NCBI GenBank assembly: GCA_016790815.1
Contig: JAEUOG010000065.1
Span: 1 to 43,035, forward strand
Length of the DNA stretch: 43,035 bases
Reading direction: 5' to 3'
Source: Dechloromonas sp.
Lineage (GTDB): Bacteria > Pseudomonadota > Gammaproteobacteria > Burkholderiales > Rhodocyclaceae
Position 1 is the first letter of the stretch, and each line of letters begins with the position of its first letter. The notes below the pieces were generated by a model, which was not told the origin of the DNA, did no database searches, and worked only from the letters and a program-made list of their open reading frames with translations. The translations under genes and the position numbers were made by a program. Below, piece after piece: positions 1-8,498 of this stretch.

Positions 1-1
1 T

Positions 2-580
2 GACGATATCCAGCAATTGCAGCGCCGCGTGCAGGAGCTGGAGGCCGCACAGCAGAAAATGCTGACTCAGGCGAAGAGCTTGCGCAGTGTTGCCTCCAGC
101 CAGAATCTCAGTGAACAGCCGTCGCCGGTGCCGAGCCTGAGTGGACTGGATCTCGCCGAGTCGGCGCGGGCGATGGCGCGCCTTGAGGGCGAAATCAGCA
201 AGACCGCCGACGAGTACACCAAGCGCCCGCGCAAGAAAAACATCGGCGCGCGGACGACCGAATACCGCTTCGCGCAGTACATCGAGGACTGGCGGCAGAA
301 GATCGAGCGCGTCGGCACGCTGAACTACCCCGAGGCAGCGCGCGGCAAGCTGTATGGCTCGCTGGTGTTGTCGGTGTCGATCAATCCCGATGGCAGCGTG
401 GCGCAGATCGTCATTGACCGATCCTCCGGGCACAAGGTGCTCGATGATGCCGCCCGTCGCATCGTTCAGCTCGCCGGCCCCTACGCGGCCTTCCCGCCGG
501 ATATTCGCCGCGATACCGACCTTCTTGAAATCACCCGCACCTGGTATTTCACGCAGGGTGACCAGTTGTCGGCAAAATAG
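2..580 (+). CDS. TonB C-terminal domain protein, 5' end cut by window edge
   Basis: The reading frame is open from base 2, so the true start lies upstream; a TTG at 17 is only the first start-like codon and should not be taken as the gene start. The visible part begins with a Gln/Glu-rich probable coiled coil (QQLQRRVQELEAAQQ). The last 90 or so residues form a TonB C-terminal domain: YPEAARGKLYGSLVLSVSI, then NPDGSVAQIVIDRSSGHKVLDDAA and a closing TRTWYF strand. Such domains link the inner-membrane ExbB/ExbD motor to outer-membrane receptors, although many proteins with this fold are orphan TonB-like proteins. The N-terminal membrane anchor is not visible. aroE starts 68 bases downstream. 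The family call is good; whether this is the energising TonB is unknown. Confidence 0.8.
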   Translation, partial: DDIQQLQRRVQELEAAQQKMLTQAKSLRSVASSQNLSEQPSPVPSLSGLDLAESARAMARLEGEISKTADEYTKRPRKKNIGARTTEYRFAQYIEDWRQKIERVGTLNYPEAARGKLYGSLVLSVSINPDGSVAQIVIDRSSGHKVLDDAARRIVQLAGPYAAFPPDIRRDTDLLEITRTWYFTQGDQLSAK

Positions 581-648
581 CCGGCGACGCGGTCGCCACG
601 CCTGCCTGAGCGCGTGACCCTCGTCCTGTTGCCTAATCAAAGCCCGCC

Positions 649-1479
649 ATGACTGATCTTTACTGCGTTTTCGGTAACCCGATTGCCCACTCCAAGTCGC
701 CCGTGATTCACGCCGCTTTTGCCGGGCAAACCGGAGAGGATCTGCGTTACGAGGCCCGTCTGGCTGCGGTCGACGGCTTTTTGGCGGCAATTTCGGCCTT
801 TGTTGCCGACGGCGGGCGCGGTGCCAATGTCACGGTGCCTTTCAAGGAGGAGGCGTATCGCCGCTGCGATCGGCTGTCCGATCGCGCTGCGCGGGCCGGG
901 GCGGTGAATACGCTGCAATTCATCGACGGCGGCGTGTATGGCGACAACACCGACGGTGCCGGTCTGGTGCGCGATATCAGCGTCAATCTCGGGCGTTCGC
1001 TCGCCGGTCAGCGCATCCTGCTGCTTGGCGCGGGCGGTGCCTCGCGCGGGGTCATCGCGCCGCTGCTTGCCGGCCGGCCGGCGGCCTTGTTCATTGCCAA
1101 CCGCAGTCCCGACAAGGCGCAGCAACTGGCCACGGTTTTTGCCGATCTGGCGGCGGGCACGGCCCTTAGTGGCGGTGCCTTTCCGGAACTTGCCGGCCGG
1201 CAATTCGATATCGTCATCAACGCCACCTCGGCCAGCCTGAGTGGCGACAGCCTGCCGCTGCCCGCCGGCATTTTTGCGCCGGGCAGTCTGGCTTACGACA
1301 TGATGTACGGCAAGGGGGAAACGCCTTTTCTGGCGTTGGCGCGCACACAGGGCGCAGCGCAGTGCGCCGATGGGCTGGGCATGCTCGTCGAGCAGGCCGC
1401 CGAGGCCTTTACGCTGTGGCGTGGCAAACGCCCGCAGACGGCGGCGGTGCTCGCCAGCCTGCGGGCTACTCTGAGCTGA
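649..1479 (+). CDS. aroE: Shikimate dehydrogenase (NADP+)
   Basis: Reduces 3-dehydroshikimate to shikimate in the cytoplasm, the fourth step of the chorismate pathway to aromatic amino acids and folate. The 276-residue length is normal for AroE. The substrate-binding SKSP motif is near the N-terminus ([12 protein letters not shown]). The catalytic Lys66 lies in [11 protein letters not shown] and Asp102 in DNTDGAG. The glycine-rich dinucleotide loop [11 protein letters not shown] and the following NRSPDKA strand fit NADP binding. The family's C-terminal region is present ([12 protein letters not shown], then [14 protein letters not shown]). The ATG at 649 fits the usual AroE N-terminus. mtgA begins 10 bases after the stop, so the two are probably co-transcribed. 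Confidence 0.97.
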   Translation: MTDLYCVFGNPIAHSKSPVIHAAFAGQTGEDLRYEARLAAVDGFLAAISAFVADGGRGANVTVPFKEEAYRRCDRLSDRAARAGAVNTLQFIDGGVYGDNTDGAGLVRDISVNLGRSLAGQRILLLGAGGASRGVIAPLLAGRPAALFIANRSPDKAQQLATVFADLAAGTALSGGAFPELAGRQFDIVINATSASLSGDSLPLPAGIFAPGSLAYDMMYGKGETPFLALARTQGAAQCADGLGMLVEQAAEAFTLWRGKRPQTAAVLASLRATLS

Positions 1480-1489
1480 GCGCCCAGGG

Positions 1490-2188
1490 ATGATGCAAAG
1501 CCTCGGCCGCGGTTTGCGCTGGGCGCTGCTCGGCGTGATCGGGCTGTTTTTTGCGTGGCAGCTCTGGCTGTTGGGCTGGGTGATGTTCTGGGGTTGGTTC
1601 AATCCGGGCACGACGCGTTTCATGGAAATCCGCCTCGCCGAACTTCGCATCAAGACCCCGGACGCCCAGCTCAAACACCAGTGGGTGCCCTACGAGCGAA
1701 TCTCGGTGAACCTCAAGCGGGCAATCATTGCCTCCGAGGATGCGAAGTTTGTCGACCACGAGGGTTTTGACTGGGAAGGCATCCAGAAGGCCATCGAAAA
1801 AAACCAGAAGAAGGGCCGCTTTGTTGCCGGCGGCTCGACCATCAGCCAGCAGCTGGCGAAAAATCTCTTCCTGACGCCGACCAAGTCGATGTTCCGCAAG
1901 GCTGAAGAGGCGATCATCACCCTGATGCTGGAGACGCTGTGGAGCAAGCAGCGTATTTTCGAGGTGTACCTCAACGTCATCGAGTGGGGTAACGGGGTCT
2001 TTGGCGCCGAGGCGGCGGCACGGCATTACTACAATGCCACGGCCGCCCAGCTTGGCCCGGAACAGGCGGCGCGGCTGGCGGGCATGGTGCCCAACCCGCG
2101 TTTCTATGATCGCAATCGCAATGCGCCGGGGCTGGCGCGCAAGACCGCGATCATCCTCGGGCGCATGCCGTCGGCCGAGTTGCCCTGA
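1490..2188 (+). CDS. mtgA: Monofunctional biosynthetic peptidoglycan transglycosylase
   Basis: A GT51 glycosyltransferase that polymerises lipid II into glycan strands at the outer face of the inner membrane. The 232 residues match MtgA and are far too short for a bifunctional PBP1; no transpeptidase domain follows. An N-terminal membrane helix (about residues 10-36, ALLGVIGLFFAWQLWLLGWV) anchors it. GT51 motifs follow in order: IIASEDAKFVDHEGFDW with the catalytic Glu, GGSTISQQLAKNLFL, and LETLWSKQRIFEVYLNVIEWG. The ATG at 1490 is preceded by CAGGGA as a ribosome site, 10 bases after aroE. aroE-mtgA is a common betaproteobacterial pairing. Confidence 0.96.
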   Translation: MMQSLGRGLRWALLGVIGLFFAWQLWLLGWVMFWGWFNPGTTRFMEIRLAELRIKTPDAQLKHQWVPYERISVNLKRAIIASEDAKFVDHEGFDWEGIQKAIEKNQKKGRFVAGGSTISQQLAKNLFLTPTKSMFRKAEEAIITLMLETLWSKQRIFEVYLNVIEWGNGVFGAEAAARHYYNATAAQLGPEQAARLAGMVPNPRFYDRNRNAPGLARKTAIILGRMPSAELP

Positions 2189-2290
2189 GCCCAGTTCGCC
2201 AGGCGGTTGGGCGGTTTCGATGCATCTGACGGCCAGGCCCCGGCGAGTTTTCTGAAAGCGCTCCCTTTCTCCCTGCGAGGCAGTCCCCGG

Positions 2291-2300
2291 GTGCTAAAAT
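2291..2300 (+). promoter_or_regulatory. Extended -10 promoter of mgtE
   Basis: TGCTAAAAT is an extended -10 element (TGn followed by TAAAAT at 2295-2300). No convincing -35 hexamer lies 16-18 bases upstream, as is common for extended -10 promoters. It would start RNA near 2307. That rules out the in-frame ATG at 2299 as a start and points to the ATG at 2326. Confidence 0.5.
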
Positions 2301-2325
2301 GGCGGACCTTTTGCGGCGCCGCACC

Positions 2326-3768
2326 ATGAGCGAAGAAGCCCAGCTGACCGATACCGAAGACTTGCAGGAGCGCCTCGCCGAGGTGCAGACCCTGCTCGCC
2401 CGGCACAAGCTGGTTGAAGAGTTGGTGCACCGGCAGGAAGGCCCTCGCCATGATCTGGTCGAGGATATGGTGCACAAGCAGCACCTGAATGCGCTGCAGG
2501 TCCGCCTCGAGCCGATGCACCCGGCCGACATCGCCTACGTTCTCGAAGCCCTGCCACAGGACGAGCGACTGATTGTCTGGGGGCTGGTCAATCCCGAGCT
2601 TGAAGGCGAAATCCTGCTCGAGGTTTCCGACGCCGTTCGGGAAACGCTGATCGACTCGATGGAGCGTACCGAACTGGTGGCTGCGGCCGAAACGCTCGAT
2701 GCCGACGAACTGGCCGACCTCGCGCCCGACTTGCCGCAAGGCGTTATCGACGACGTTTTCCGGGGATTGACGATCGAAGAGCGCGAACAGTTGCGCGCCG
2801 CGATGTCGTATCCCGAAGAGTCGGTGGGTTCGATCATGGACTTCGATATGGTCACCGTCCGCGAGGATGTCTCGCTCGAAGTCGTGTTGCGTTATCTCCG
2901 CCGTTTCGACGAACTTCCCGACCATACTGACCAGCTTTTCGTCGTCGACCGCGACGAACACCTCAAAGGCGTATTGCCGCTCAATATCCTTCTGGTCAAT
3001 GAGGTCGATGTTGACGTCGCGACGCTGATGCAGACCGATTTTGTCGAGTTCGAACCCGACGATCTCGCTGAAGAGGCCGCCAAAGCCTTTGAACGTTATG
3101 ACCTCGTTTCGGCGCCTGTGCTTGATCCCGAGGGCAAACTGGTTGGCCGGGTGACGGTAAACGAGGTGGTGGACTACATCCGCGAAGAAGCCGATCACGA
3201 GCAACTGGCCCAGGCCGGTCTACGTGAAGAGGAAGATATTTTCGCTTCGGTCTGGGACTCGGTGAAAAACCGCTGGGCCTGGCTGGCGGTCAATCTGATC
3301 ACCGCATTTGTTGCGTCGCGGGTGATCGGTGCTTTCGAGGACTCCATCGAAAAGCTCGTGGCGCTTGCTGCGCTCATGCCGATCGTCGCCGGCATCGGCG
3401 GCAATTCAGGCAATCAGACGATCACCATGATCGTCCGTGCCATCGCCATGGGTCAGGTCCAGCCTGATGCCATGCGCCGCCTGCTGCGCAAGGAGCTGGG
3501 TGTGGCCACCATCAACGGCGTGATCTGGGGCGGCTTGCTTGGCATCGCGGCGTGGTGGCTTTACGGCAGCCTCATGCTGGGGCTGGTCATGACGTCGGCG
3601 ATGACGCTCAACCTCCTGCTGGCCGCATCGGCGGGCGTCGGCATTCCCCTGTTGCGCCAGAAATTCGGTGCTGATCCGGCCATTGGCGGTTCGGTCATGA
3701 TCACGGCACTGACCGATTCGGGCGGTTTCTTCATCTTCCTCGGACTGGCGACGCTGTTCCTGATGTAG
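2326..3768 (+). CDS. mgtE: Magnesium transporter, MgtE family
   Basis: An inner-membrane Mg2+ channel gated by cytoplasmic Mg2+. Order of parts: an acidic MgtE_N helical domain (about residues 20-120), paired CBS domains (about 125-250, including SVGSIMDFDMVTV and LVGRVTVNEVVDY), then a C-terminal membrane domain of about five helices. The membrane domain carries the family signature GGNSGNQTITMIVRA and ends in GGSVMITALTDSGGFFIFL. With the start at 2326 the protein is 480 residues, normal for the family. A longer frame from 2299 is unlikely because that ATG lies inside the -10 element. The gene is probably monocistronic and convergent with gdx. Confidence 0.95.
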   Translation: MSEEAQLTDTEDLQERLAEVQTLLARHKLVEELVHRQEGPRHDLVEDMVHKQHLNALQVRLEPMHPADIAYVLEALPQDERLIVWGLVNPELEGEILLEVSDAVRETLIDSMERTELVAAAETLDADELADLAPDLPQGVIDDVFRGLTIEEREQLRAAMSYPEESVGSIMDFDMVTVREDVSLEVVLRYLRRFDELPDHTDQLFVVDRDEHLKGVLPLNILLVNEVDVDVATLMQTDFVEFEPDDLAEEAAKAFERYDLVSAPVLDPEGKLVGRVTVNEVVDYIREEADHEQLAQAGLREEEDIFASVWDSVKNRWAWLAVNLITAFVASRVIGAFEDSIEKLVALAALMPIVAGIGGNSGNQTITMIVRAIAMGQVQPDAMRRLLRKELGVATINGVIWGGLLGIAAWWLYGSLMLGLVMTSAMTLNLLLAASAGVGIPLLRQKFGADPAIGGSVMITALTDSGGFFIFLGLATLFLM

Positions 3769-3792
3769 TGCTTCTGTCACCAAGCGGATCGT

Positions 3793-3825
3793 TCAATTTT
3801 GCCTCATTTTCACAGTTGACCGCAG
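3793..3825 (-). repeat. Dispersed CGGTCAACCGG/GGCCAAAATT repeat, copy 6 (inverted orientation)
   Basis: Read on the minus strand this copy gives GCTGCGGTCAACTG, then TGAAAATGA, then GGCAAAATT. It matches both blocks of the family, with changes in the right half of block 1 and one base missing from block 2. It lies between the convergent 3' ends of mgtE and gdx and is the most divergent copy but one. Confidence 0.55.
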
Positions 3826-3846
3826 CAAACAGGTCGTCAGTGAAAC

Positions 3847-4185
3847 TCAGTGCGAATCCGGCGTCAGGAGCTTGAGGCCGACAATGCCGGCCACGATCAG
3901 CCCGATGCTCACCAGCCGCGCAACTTCCTTCGATTCACCGAACAGGAATATGCCGAGAATCGCCGTGCCGACGGCGCCGATGCCCGTCCAAACAGCGTAG
4001 GCCGTGCCCAGCGGCAGCACTTTCAGTGACCAGCCGAGCAGGACGACGCTGGCTGTCATCGCCACCAGCGTTGCGACCGATGGCCACAGCCGGCTGAACC
4101 CTTCCGTGTACTTCAGTCCGACCGCCCAGCCGATCTCGCAGAGACCGGCAATGAGCAGGATCAGCCAGGCGGAACCCGTGCTCAC
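3847..4185 (-). CDS. gdx: Guanidinium exporter of the SMR family (SugE/Gdx)
   Basis: A four-helix small multidrug resistance protein of 112 residues, working as an antiparallel dimer in the inner membrane. The first helix carries the essential Glu in [18 protein letters not shown], and SRLWPS follows. This GLKYTEGF...LWPS pattern is the one that marks guanidinium exporters (Gdx, formerly SugE) rather than EmrE-type multidrug pumps. Later helices include [19 protein letters not shown]. The start is a GTG at 4185 whose bases overlap the hemL stop as GTGA, so translation is probably coupled to hemL. There is no room for a guanidine riboswitch directly upstream. Substrate is inferred from family motifs only. 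Confidence 0.9.
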   Translation of the reverse strand: MSTGSAWLILLIAGLCEIGWAVGLKYTEGFSRLWPSVATLVAMTASVVLLGWSLKVLPLGTAYAVWTGIGAVGTAILGIFLFGESKEVARLVSIGLIVAGIVGLKLLTPDSH

Positions 4186-5465
4186 TTGAGGGTGGCGAAG
4201 TAAGCGTCGGCGGCGGCGATGGTCGCAGCGATGTCGGCGTCGGAATGGGCTGCCGAGACGAAGCCGGCTTCAAAGGCCGACGGTGCGAAGTAATGGCCGG
4301 CGTCGAGCATGGCGTGGAAGAAGCGGTTGAAGGCTTCCTTGTCGCAGGCCAACACTTCGTCGTAGGTGCCCGGGCACTTCTCGGCGAAATAGAGGCCGAA
4401 CATGCCGCCGATGTTCTGGGCGCTGAAGGCGATGCCGTGCTTCTTCGCGGCGCCGACCAGACCGTCGCACAGCGCCTTGGTCTTGGTGGTCAGCGTTTCG
4501 TAGAAACCGGGCGCCTGAATGAGCTTGAGGGTCGCCAGACCGGCCGCCGTGGCGATCGGGTTGCCGGACAGCGTGCCGGCTTGATAAACCGGGCCGAGCG
4601 GGGCGATCTGTTCCATGATTTCGCGCTTGCCGCCGAAGGCCCCGAGCGGCATGCCGCCGCCGACCACCTTGCCGAAAGTGGAGAGGTCCGGCGTGATGCC
4701 GAACAGGCCCTGCGCGCTCTTCAGGTCGACGCGGAATCCGGTCATCACTTCATCGAAAATCAGCACGGAACCGTTTTTCGTGCACAGTTCACGCATGGCG
4801 TTCAGGAAGGCTTGGGTCGGGGCGATCAGGTTCATGTTGCCGACGACCGGCTCGACAATGACGGCGGCGATCTTGTCGCCGTGCTTGGCGAAGGCATCGG
4901 CCAGTTCCTGCGGATCGTTGTAGGTGAGCACCATGGTGGTTTCGGCGGTGCCGGCCGGGACGCCGCCGGAGGACGGATTGCCGAAGGTCAGCAGGCCGGA
5001 GCCAGCCTTGACGAGCAGGCCGTCGGAGTGGCCGTGGTAGCAGCCTTCGAACTTGATCAGGATGTCGCGGCCGGTATAACCGCGCGCCAGGCGGATGGCG
5101 CTCATCGTCGCCTCGGTGCCCGAGGAAACCAGACGGACCATGTCCATCGACGGCACCAGTTCACAGAGCAGATCGGCGATGTCGACTTCCTTCTCGGTCG
5201 GCGCACCGAAGGACAGGCCGTCGACGACGGCGGCCTGAACGGCTGCGATGACTTCCGGATGGGCGTGGCCAAGGATCATCGGGCCCCACGAACCAACGTA
5301 ATCGGTGTACCACTTGCCGTCCGCATCCTGCACTTTGGGGCCAACGCCCTTCTGGAAGAAACAGGGCGTGCCGCCGACCGAGCGGAAGGCGCGGACGGGT
5401 GAATTGACGCCGCCCGGGATGTGGCGCTGGGCACGTTCGAAAAGTTGCTGGTTGCGGGAGGTCAT
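4182..5465 (-). CDS. hemL: Glutamate-1-semialdehyde 2,1-aminomutase
   Basis: A PLP enzyme that converts glutamate-1-semialdehyde to 5-aminolevulinate, the last C5-pathway step before haem and other tetrapyrroles. From [19 protein letters not shown] the protein is 427 residues, the usual HemL length. The PLP Schiff-base lysine is Lys266 in [34 protein letters not shown] and [10 protein letters not shown] are the other aminotransferase class III landmarks. An upstream extension of the frame to 5771 is only thiE read in another frame. The ATG overlaps the thiE stop (ATGA), and the stop overlaps the gdx start, placing hemL third in thiD-thiE-hemL-gdx. Confidence 0.97.
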   Translation of the reverse strand: MTSRNQQLFERAQRHIPGGVNSPVRAFRSVGGTPCFFQKGVGPKVQDADGKWYTDYVGSWGPMILGHAHPEVIAAVQAAVVDGLSFGAPTEKEVDIADLLCELVPSMDMVRLVSSGTEATMSAIRLARGYTGRDILIKFEGCYHGHSDGLLVKAGSGLLTFGNPSSGGVPAGTAETTMVLTYNDPQELADAFAKHGDKIAAVIVEPVVGNMNLIAPTQAFLNAMRELCTKNGSVLIFDEVMTGFRVDLKSAQGLFGITPDLSTFGKVVGGGMPLGAFGGKREIMEQIAPLGPVYQAGTLSGNPIATAAGLATLKLIQAPGFYETLTTKTKALCDGLVGAAKKHGIAFSAQNIGGMFGLYFAEKCPGTYDEVLACDKEAFNRFFHAMLDAGHYFAPSAFEAGFVSAAHSDADIAATIAAADAYFATLK

Positions 5466-6106
5466 GACAGGGCTTCCTCGAAAAGACGTTGGTAGGCAGT
5501 AGCGCGCGCCGCGATGTCGGGCGTGCTGAACAGGTCGGTGATGACGGCGAGCAGGTCGGCGCCGGCAGCGATGAGCGGCGGTGCGTTGTCCAGCGTGATG
5601 CCGCCGATGGCGCAGCTTGCTGCGGTCAACAGGGTTTTTGCATCGAAAAACAAATCGGTTCCGGCGAGTGGTGCCTTCGGTTTGGTTGGCGACGGATAGA
5701 CGGCACCGAAGGCAACGTAATCGACCCCGGCCGCCGTTGCAGTTTGTGCGGCAGCGAAGTCGGCGTAGCACGAGGCACCGAGAATGCGCTTGGGGCCGAG
5801 CATGGCGCGGGCCGCCATGAGGTTGCCGTCATCCTTGCCCAGATGCACGCCGTCAGCATCGACGAGAACGGCCAGCGCCAGATCGTCGTTGATCAGCAGT
5901 TTTGCATTGTGACGTCGGGTCAGTTCGCGTAGTGCCCGGGCGCGCGCGACGCATTCGGGCATCGCACTGGTCTTGTCGCGGTATTGAATGATGCGGCAAC
6001 CGCCGCTCAGGGCGGCTTCGACGGCGCGCAGCAGGCGGTTGCCGTCGGCATGTTCCGGGGTGATGGCGTAAAGGCCGCGCAACTCAGGTTTCGTCTGATT
6101 TGCCAT
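5462..6106 (-). CDS. thiE: Thiamine-phosphate synthase
   Basis: Joins HMP-pyrophosphate to the thiazole phosphate to give thiamine phosphate. The TIM-barrel protein is 214 residues from [16 protein letters not shown], normal for ThiE. Family motifs visible are [47 protein letters not shown] and AIGGITLDN. The frame stays open to 6361, but the extra N-terminus is thiD in another frame. The first 23 bases overlap the 3' end of thiD and the stop overlaps the hemL start. The neighbours support co-expression of HMP-P kinase and ThiE. Confidence 0.95.
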   Translation of the reverse strand: MANQTKPELRGLYAITPEHADGNRLLRAVEAALSGGCRIIQYRDKTSAMPECVARARALRELTRRHNAKLLINDDLALAVLVDADGVHLGKDDGNLMAARAMLGPKRILGASCYADFAAAQTATAAGVDYVAFGAVYPSPTKPKAPLAGTDLFFDAKTLLTAASCAIGGITLDNAPPLIAAGADLLAVITDLFSTPDIAARATAYQRLFEEALS

Positions 6107-6965
6107 CTGCCTTCTCATCCTTGTTCTCGCCAGCCTCATCATCGCCACCGCGCGCCCAGAAAAAGCGGTCAGGGATGAATTGACCCATCCCCGCACGGAA
6201 GCCGGCGGCCAGTGCCTGCCAAGTGTAATCCTGGGCGTCGCGAACGGCATCTTCCATGCTGGCGCCGCCGGCGATGCAGCCAGCGATGGCCGAAGCCAGT
6301 GTGCAGCCGGAGCCATGGTAGCTGCCTGGCAGGCGTTCCCACTCGTCGCGCCGGATGACACCTTCGGCGCCGTAAAGCGTGTTGACCACTTGTGGCGTGT
6401 TCTCGTGCGTACCCGTGATCAGCACGTATTGCGCACCCATTTCGATCAGGCGCTGGGCGCACACATCTATCGACGGCTCGCCTTCGTCTTCGTCGTTTTC
6501 GGCCAGTCGCCTCGCTTCCGGTGCGTTCGGCGTGAGCAAGGTCGTCTGCGGCAGCAACATCTCGCGGATCGCCGAAATGACATCCTCACCCGACAACTCG
6601 TCGCCACGCCCGGAAGCCAGCACCGGGTCGAAAATCAGGGGGGTCTCTGGATAATCGGAAACGATTTCGGCAACGGCCAGCACATTCTCGACGCTCCCCA
6701 GCATGCCGATCTTGAAGGCGGCCACCGGCATGTCCTCAAGCACGGCGCGCGCTTGTTGCTCTACTAGGTCGGCGCTCACTGCCTGGACATTTTGGACGCC
6801 GACCGTATCCTGAACTGTGACAGCTGTCAGGGTGCTGAGCGGATGGCACCCCAGGCTGGCCAGGGTGAGCATGTCTGCCTGCATGCCAGCACCGGCTGAC
6901 GGGTCGCTTGCTGAGAAGACGAGCACCATCGGCGGACAGGGTGGGTTGGCGGCAGAAGGATTCAT
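6084..6965 (-). CDS. thiD: Hydroxymethylpyrimidine/phosphomethylpyrimidine kinase
   Basis: A ribokinase-fold enzyme that phosphorylates HMP-P to HMP-PP for ThiE. Evidence: [16 protein letters not shown] at the substrate site, [27 protein letters not shown] and the catalytic [14 protein letters not shown] near residue 215. At 293 residues it is about 25 longer than typical ThiD; the excess is a highly charged tail ([15 protein letters not shown]) that overlaps the thiE start and probably has no catalytic role. It is the first gene of thiD-thiE-hemL-gdx and is transcribed away from pilG. The leader appears too short for a TPP riboswitch, and I see none. Confidence 0.95.
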   Translation of the reverse strand: MNPSAANPPCPPMVLVFSASDPSAGAGMQADMLTLASLGCHPLSTLTAVTVQDTVGVQNVQAVSADLVEQQARAVLEDMPVAAFKIGMLGSVENVLAVAEIVSDYPETPLIFDPVLASGRGDELSGEDVISAIREMLLPQTTLLTPNAPEARRLAENDEDEGEPSIDVCAQRLIEMGAQYVLITGTHENTPQVVNTLYGAEGVIRRDEWERLPGSYHGSGCTLASAIAGCIAGGASMEDAVRDAQDYTWQALAAGFRAGMGQFIPDRFFWARGGDDEAGENKDEKADGKSDET

Positions 6966-7016
6966 CGGTATTCGCGCCCTTGGCGGGAGCGAAGGGAATT
7001 GGGTAAGATGACCGGG

Positions 7017-7044
7017 ATTTTATCTGAATCCAGAGGCGCTCGAA
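7017..7044 (-). promoter_or_regulatory. Candidate promoter of the thiD-thiE-hemL-gdx operon
   Basis: On the minus strand TTCGAG (7044-7039) and TAAAAT (7022-7017) are separated by 16 bases, with a predicted start near 7010 and a leader of about 45 bases. The -10 is good and the -35 moderate. It lies next to the inverted repeat at 7044-7061. Confidence 0.4.
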
Positions 7045-7061
7045 GCGATCTTCTGATCGCT
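7044..7061. repeat. Inverted repeat in the thiD-pilG divergent region
   Basis: AGCGATC and GATCGCT are perfect inverted arms separated by TTCT. The site lies between the two divergent candidate promoters, so it could be an operator acting on either or both. No T-tract follows, so it is not a typical terminator. Confidence 0.4.
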
Positions 7062-7078
7062 GTAACACCGTATTGGCA

Positions 7079-7109
7079 TTGCCTTGCGGGAATACTTCCG
7101 TAGTATGAT
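7079..7109 (+). promoter_or_regulatory. Candidate promoter of the pilGHIJ-pilL operon
   Basis: TTGCCT at 7079-7084 is followed by TAGTAT at 7101-7106 (16-base spacing) or TATGAT at 7104-7109 (19-base spacing). RNA would start near 7113-7116, giving a leader of roughly 35-40 bases before the GTG of pilG. Confidence 0.4.
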
Positions 7110-7151
7110 GAACCGACAGCGCCTCAGTCGGAGGCTCAGGGGACAGGGAAC

Positions 7152-7562
7152 GTGGCTGATTTATCCAGACTGCGCGGCGTCAGGGTCATGGTCATTGACG
7201 ACAGCAATACGATACGGCGCAGCGCCGAGATATTTCTCGTGCAGGCTGGCTGTCAGGTCGTCCTGGCAGAAGACGGGTTCGACGCGCTGGCGAAGATTGC
7301 CGATCATCAGCCCAACATCATTTTTTGCGACATCATGATGCCGCGTCTCGATGGCTACCAGACCTGCTCGCTGATCAAGAAGAACGCCAAGTTCAAGGCC
7401 ACCCCGGTCATCATGCTCTCCTCGAAAGACGGCCTCTTTGACCGGGCACGCGGCCGAATGGTCGGGTCGGATCAGTACCTGACCAAACCTTTCACAAAAG
7501 ACAGTTTGCTGCAGACCGTTGCAACGTTTGCGTTGCCGGCCGAGACAGAGTCCAACTCGTAG
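7152..7562 (+). CDS. pilG: Twitching-motility response regulator PilG
   Basis: A single-domain CheY-like receiver of 136 residues. In the Pil-Chp system PilG takes phosphate from the ChpA/PilL kinase and promotes pilus extension and cAMP signalling. The acidic pocket is in MVIDDSNTIRRSAE, the phospho-acceptor is Asp60 in FCDIMMPRLDGYQT, the switch Ser lies in IMLSSKDG and the conserved Lys in YLTKPF. The start is a GTG at 7152 with ACAGGGA upstream. It is the first gene of pilG-pilH-pilI-pilJ-pilL and diverges from thiD. Confidence 0.93.
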   Translation: MADLSRLRGVRVMVIDDSNTIRRSAEIFLVQAGCQVVLAEDGFDALAKIADHQPNIIFCDIMMPRLDGYQTCSLIKKNAKFKATPVIMLSSKDGLFDRARGRMVGSDQYLTKPFTKDSLLQTVATFALPAETESNS

Positions 7563-7576
7563 TTCAGGGGGAGCGC

Positions 7577-7942
7577 ATGCCCGTAATCAATATCCTCGTT
7601 GTCGATGATTCGCCTACCGAGCGGTTTTTTGCCGTCGATGTGCTGACCAAGGCTGGCTATCGGGTGACTACAGCGGACAACGGCGAGGAAGGCATAGCCA
7701 AGGCCAAGGCCAGCAAACCCGACCTGATCCTGATGGATGTCGTGATGCCCGGGCTGAACGGTTATCAGGCAACGCGCACGCTCACCCGTGACGACGAAAC
7801 GAAAAATATCCCGATCATCGTCTGTACGACCAAGGGGCAGGAAACCGACAAGATTTGGGGTCTTCGCCAAGGTGCCGTTGACTACCTTGTCAAGCCGCTC
7901 AATCCGGAACAGTTGCTGCAACGAATCGCTGCATTGCCGTAA
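7577..7942 (+). CDS. pilH: Twitching-motility response regulator PilH
   Basis: A second stand-alone CheY-like receiver of 121 residues, 14 bases after pilG. In Pil-Chp systems PilH is linked to pilus retraction or acts as a phosphate sink. Features: LVVDDSPTERFFAVDVL, phospho-acceptor Asp54 in LILMDVVMPGLNGYQ, IIVCTTKG with the switch Thr, and YLVKPLNPE with the conserved Lys. Assignment as PilH rather than a second PilG rests on order in the operon and on the DSPTER motif typical of PilH. Confidence 0.92.
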   Translation: MPVINILVVDDSPTERFFAVDVLTKAGYRVTTADNGEEGIAKAKASKPDLILMDVVMPGLNGYQATRTLTRDDETKNIPIIVCTTKGQETDKIWGLRQGAVDYLVKPLNPEQLLQRIAALP

Positions 7943-7947
7943 TCCAG

Positions 7948-8460
7948 ATGGCCCGGAAAACGAGTCTTCGAGATTTTCAGGAATATCTCGCTACGCGCCT
8001 GAGCAATGCAGCCAAGGGCAAGGGGTCCTCATCCTGGCTGGGTATCGAGGCCGGAGGCGAGGCTTGGCTGGTTGATCTATCGGATGGTGGCGAGATAGTA
8101 CAGGCCTCTGTTTTGGCGCAAGTCCCGATGACGAAGCCCTGGTTTGCAGGTATTGCGAATATTCGCGGCAATCTTCACGCAGTCAGCGACTTTTCGCTAT
8201 ACCGTGGCGGCCCTCCCATCGTTCAAAACGCCAACGCCCGATTGTTGCTTATCGGTGCTCGCCATGGCGTCAATGCCGCGTTGCTTGTGTCGCGGATGCT
8301 GGGTCTGAAGAATCCTGAAGATTTCACGCTCGAAACGGCCGATGCTTCCATGCCGGTCTGGGGACGGCAGCGTTTTGCAGATACGCAGGGAAAAATCTGG
8401 CACAAGCTTTCGGTGCGCGAACTGCTCGCCGATCCGGATTTCATGAATATCGGGGTTTGA
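7948..8460 (+). CDS. pilI: CheW-like adaptor PilI
   Basis: A 170-residue CheW-domain protein that couples the PilJ receptor to the histidine kinase. Recognisable parts are an N-terminal helix, the first barrel strand region [21 protein letters not shown], and [25 protein letters not shown], the core CheW signature. The ATG at 7948 is 5 bases after the pilH stop. Operon position before the MCP gene supports PilI rather than a general CheW. Confidence 0.9.
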   Translation: MARKTSLRDFQEYLATRLSNAAKGKGSSSWLGIEAGGEAWLVDLSDGGEIVQASVLAQVPMTKPWFAGIANIRGNLHAVSDFSLYRGGPPIVQNANARLLLIGARHGVNAALLVSRMLGLKNPEDFTLETADASMPVWGRQRFADTQGKIWHKLSVRELLADPDFMNIGV

Positions 8461-8498
8461 CAGAGGGCTTTCGCCCCTGCCCCAAGTGGAGGATTTCC

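Noticed and set aside
583-597. GGCGAC-GCG-GTCGCC hairpin after the TonB-type gene
   Set aside because: A real palindrome but with no T-tract; not enough to call a terminator.
637-3204. Minus-strand frames at 637-1674 and 2104-3204
   Set aside because: Shadows of aroE, mtgA and mgtE, all of which have clear family motifs on the other strand.
4245-5402. A 385-codon plus-strand frame opposite hemL
   Set aside because: Antisense shadow; the hemL protein has full length and conserved active site.
5466-6361. Long N-terminal extensions of hemL (to 5771) and thiE (to 6361)
   Set aside because: The added residues are the upstream gene read in another frame; family lengths and ATGA overlaps place the starts at 5465 and 6106.
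6966-7016. Possible TPP riboswitch before thiD
   Set aside because: The leader from the candidate promoter is about 45 bases, too short for a THI element, and no THI-box motif is seen.
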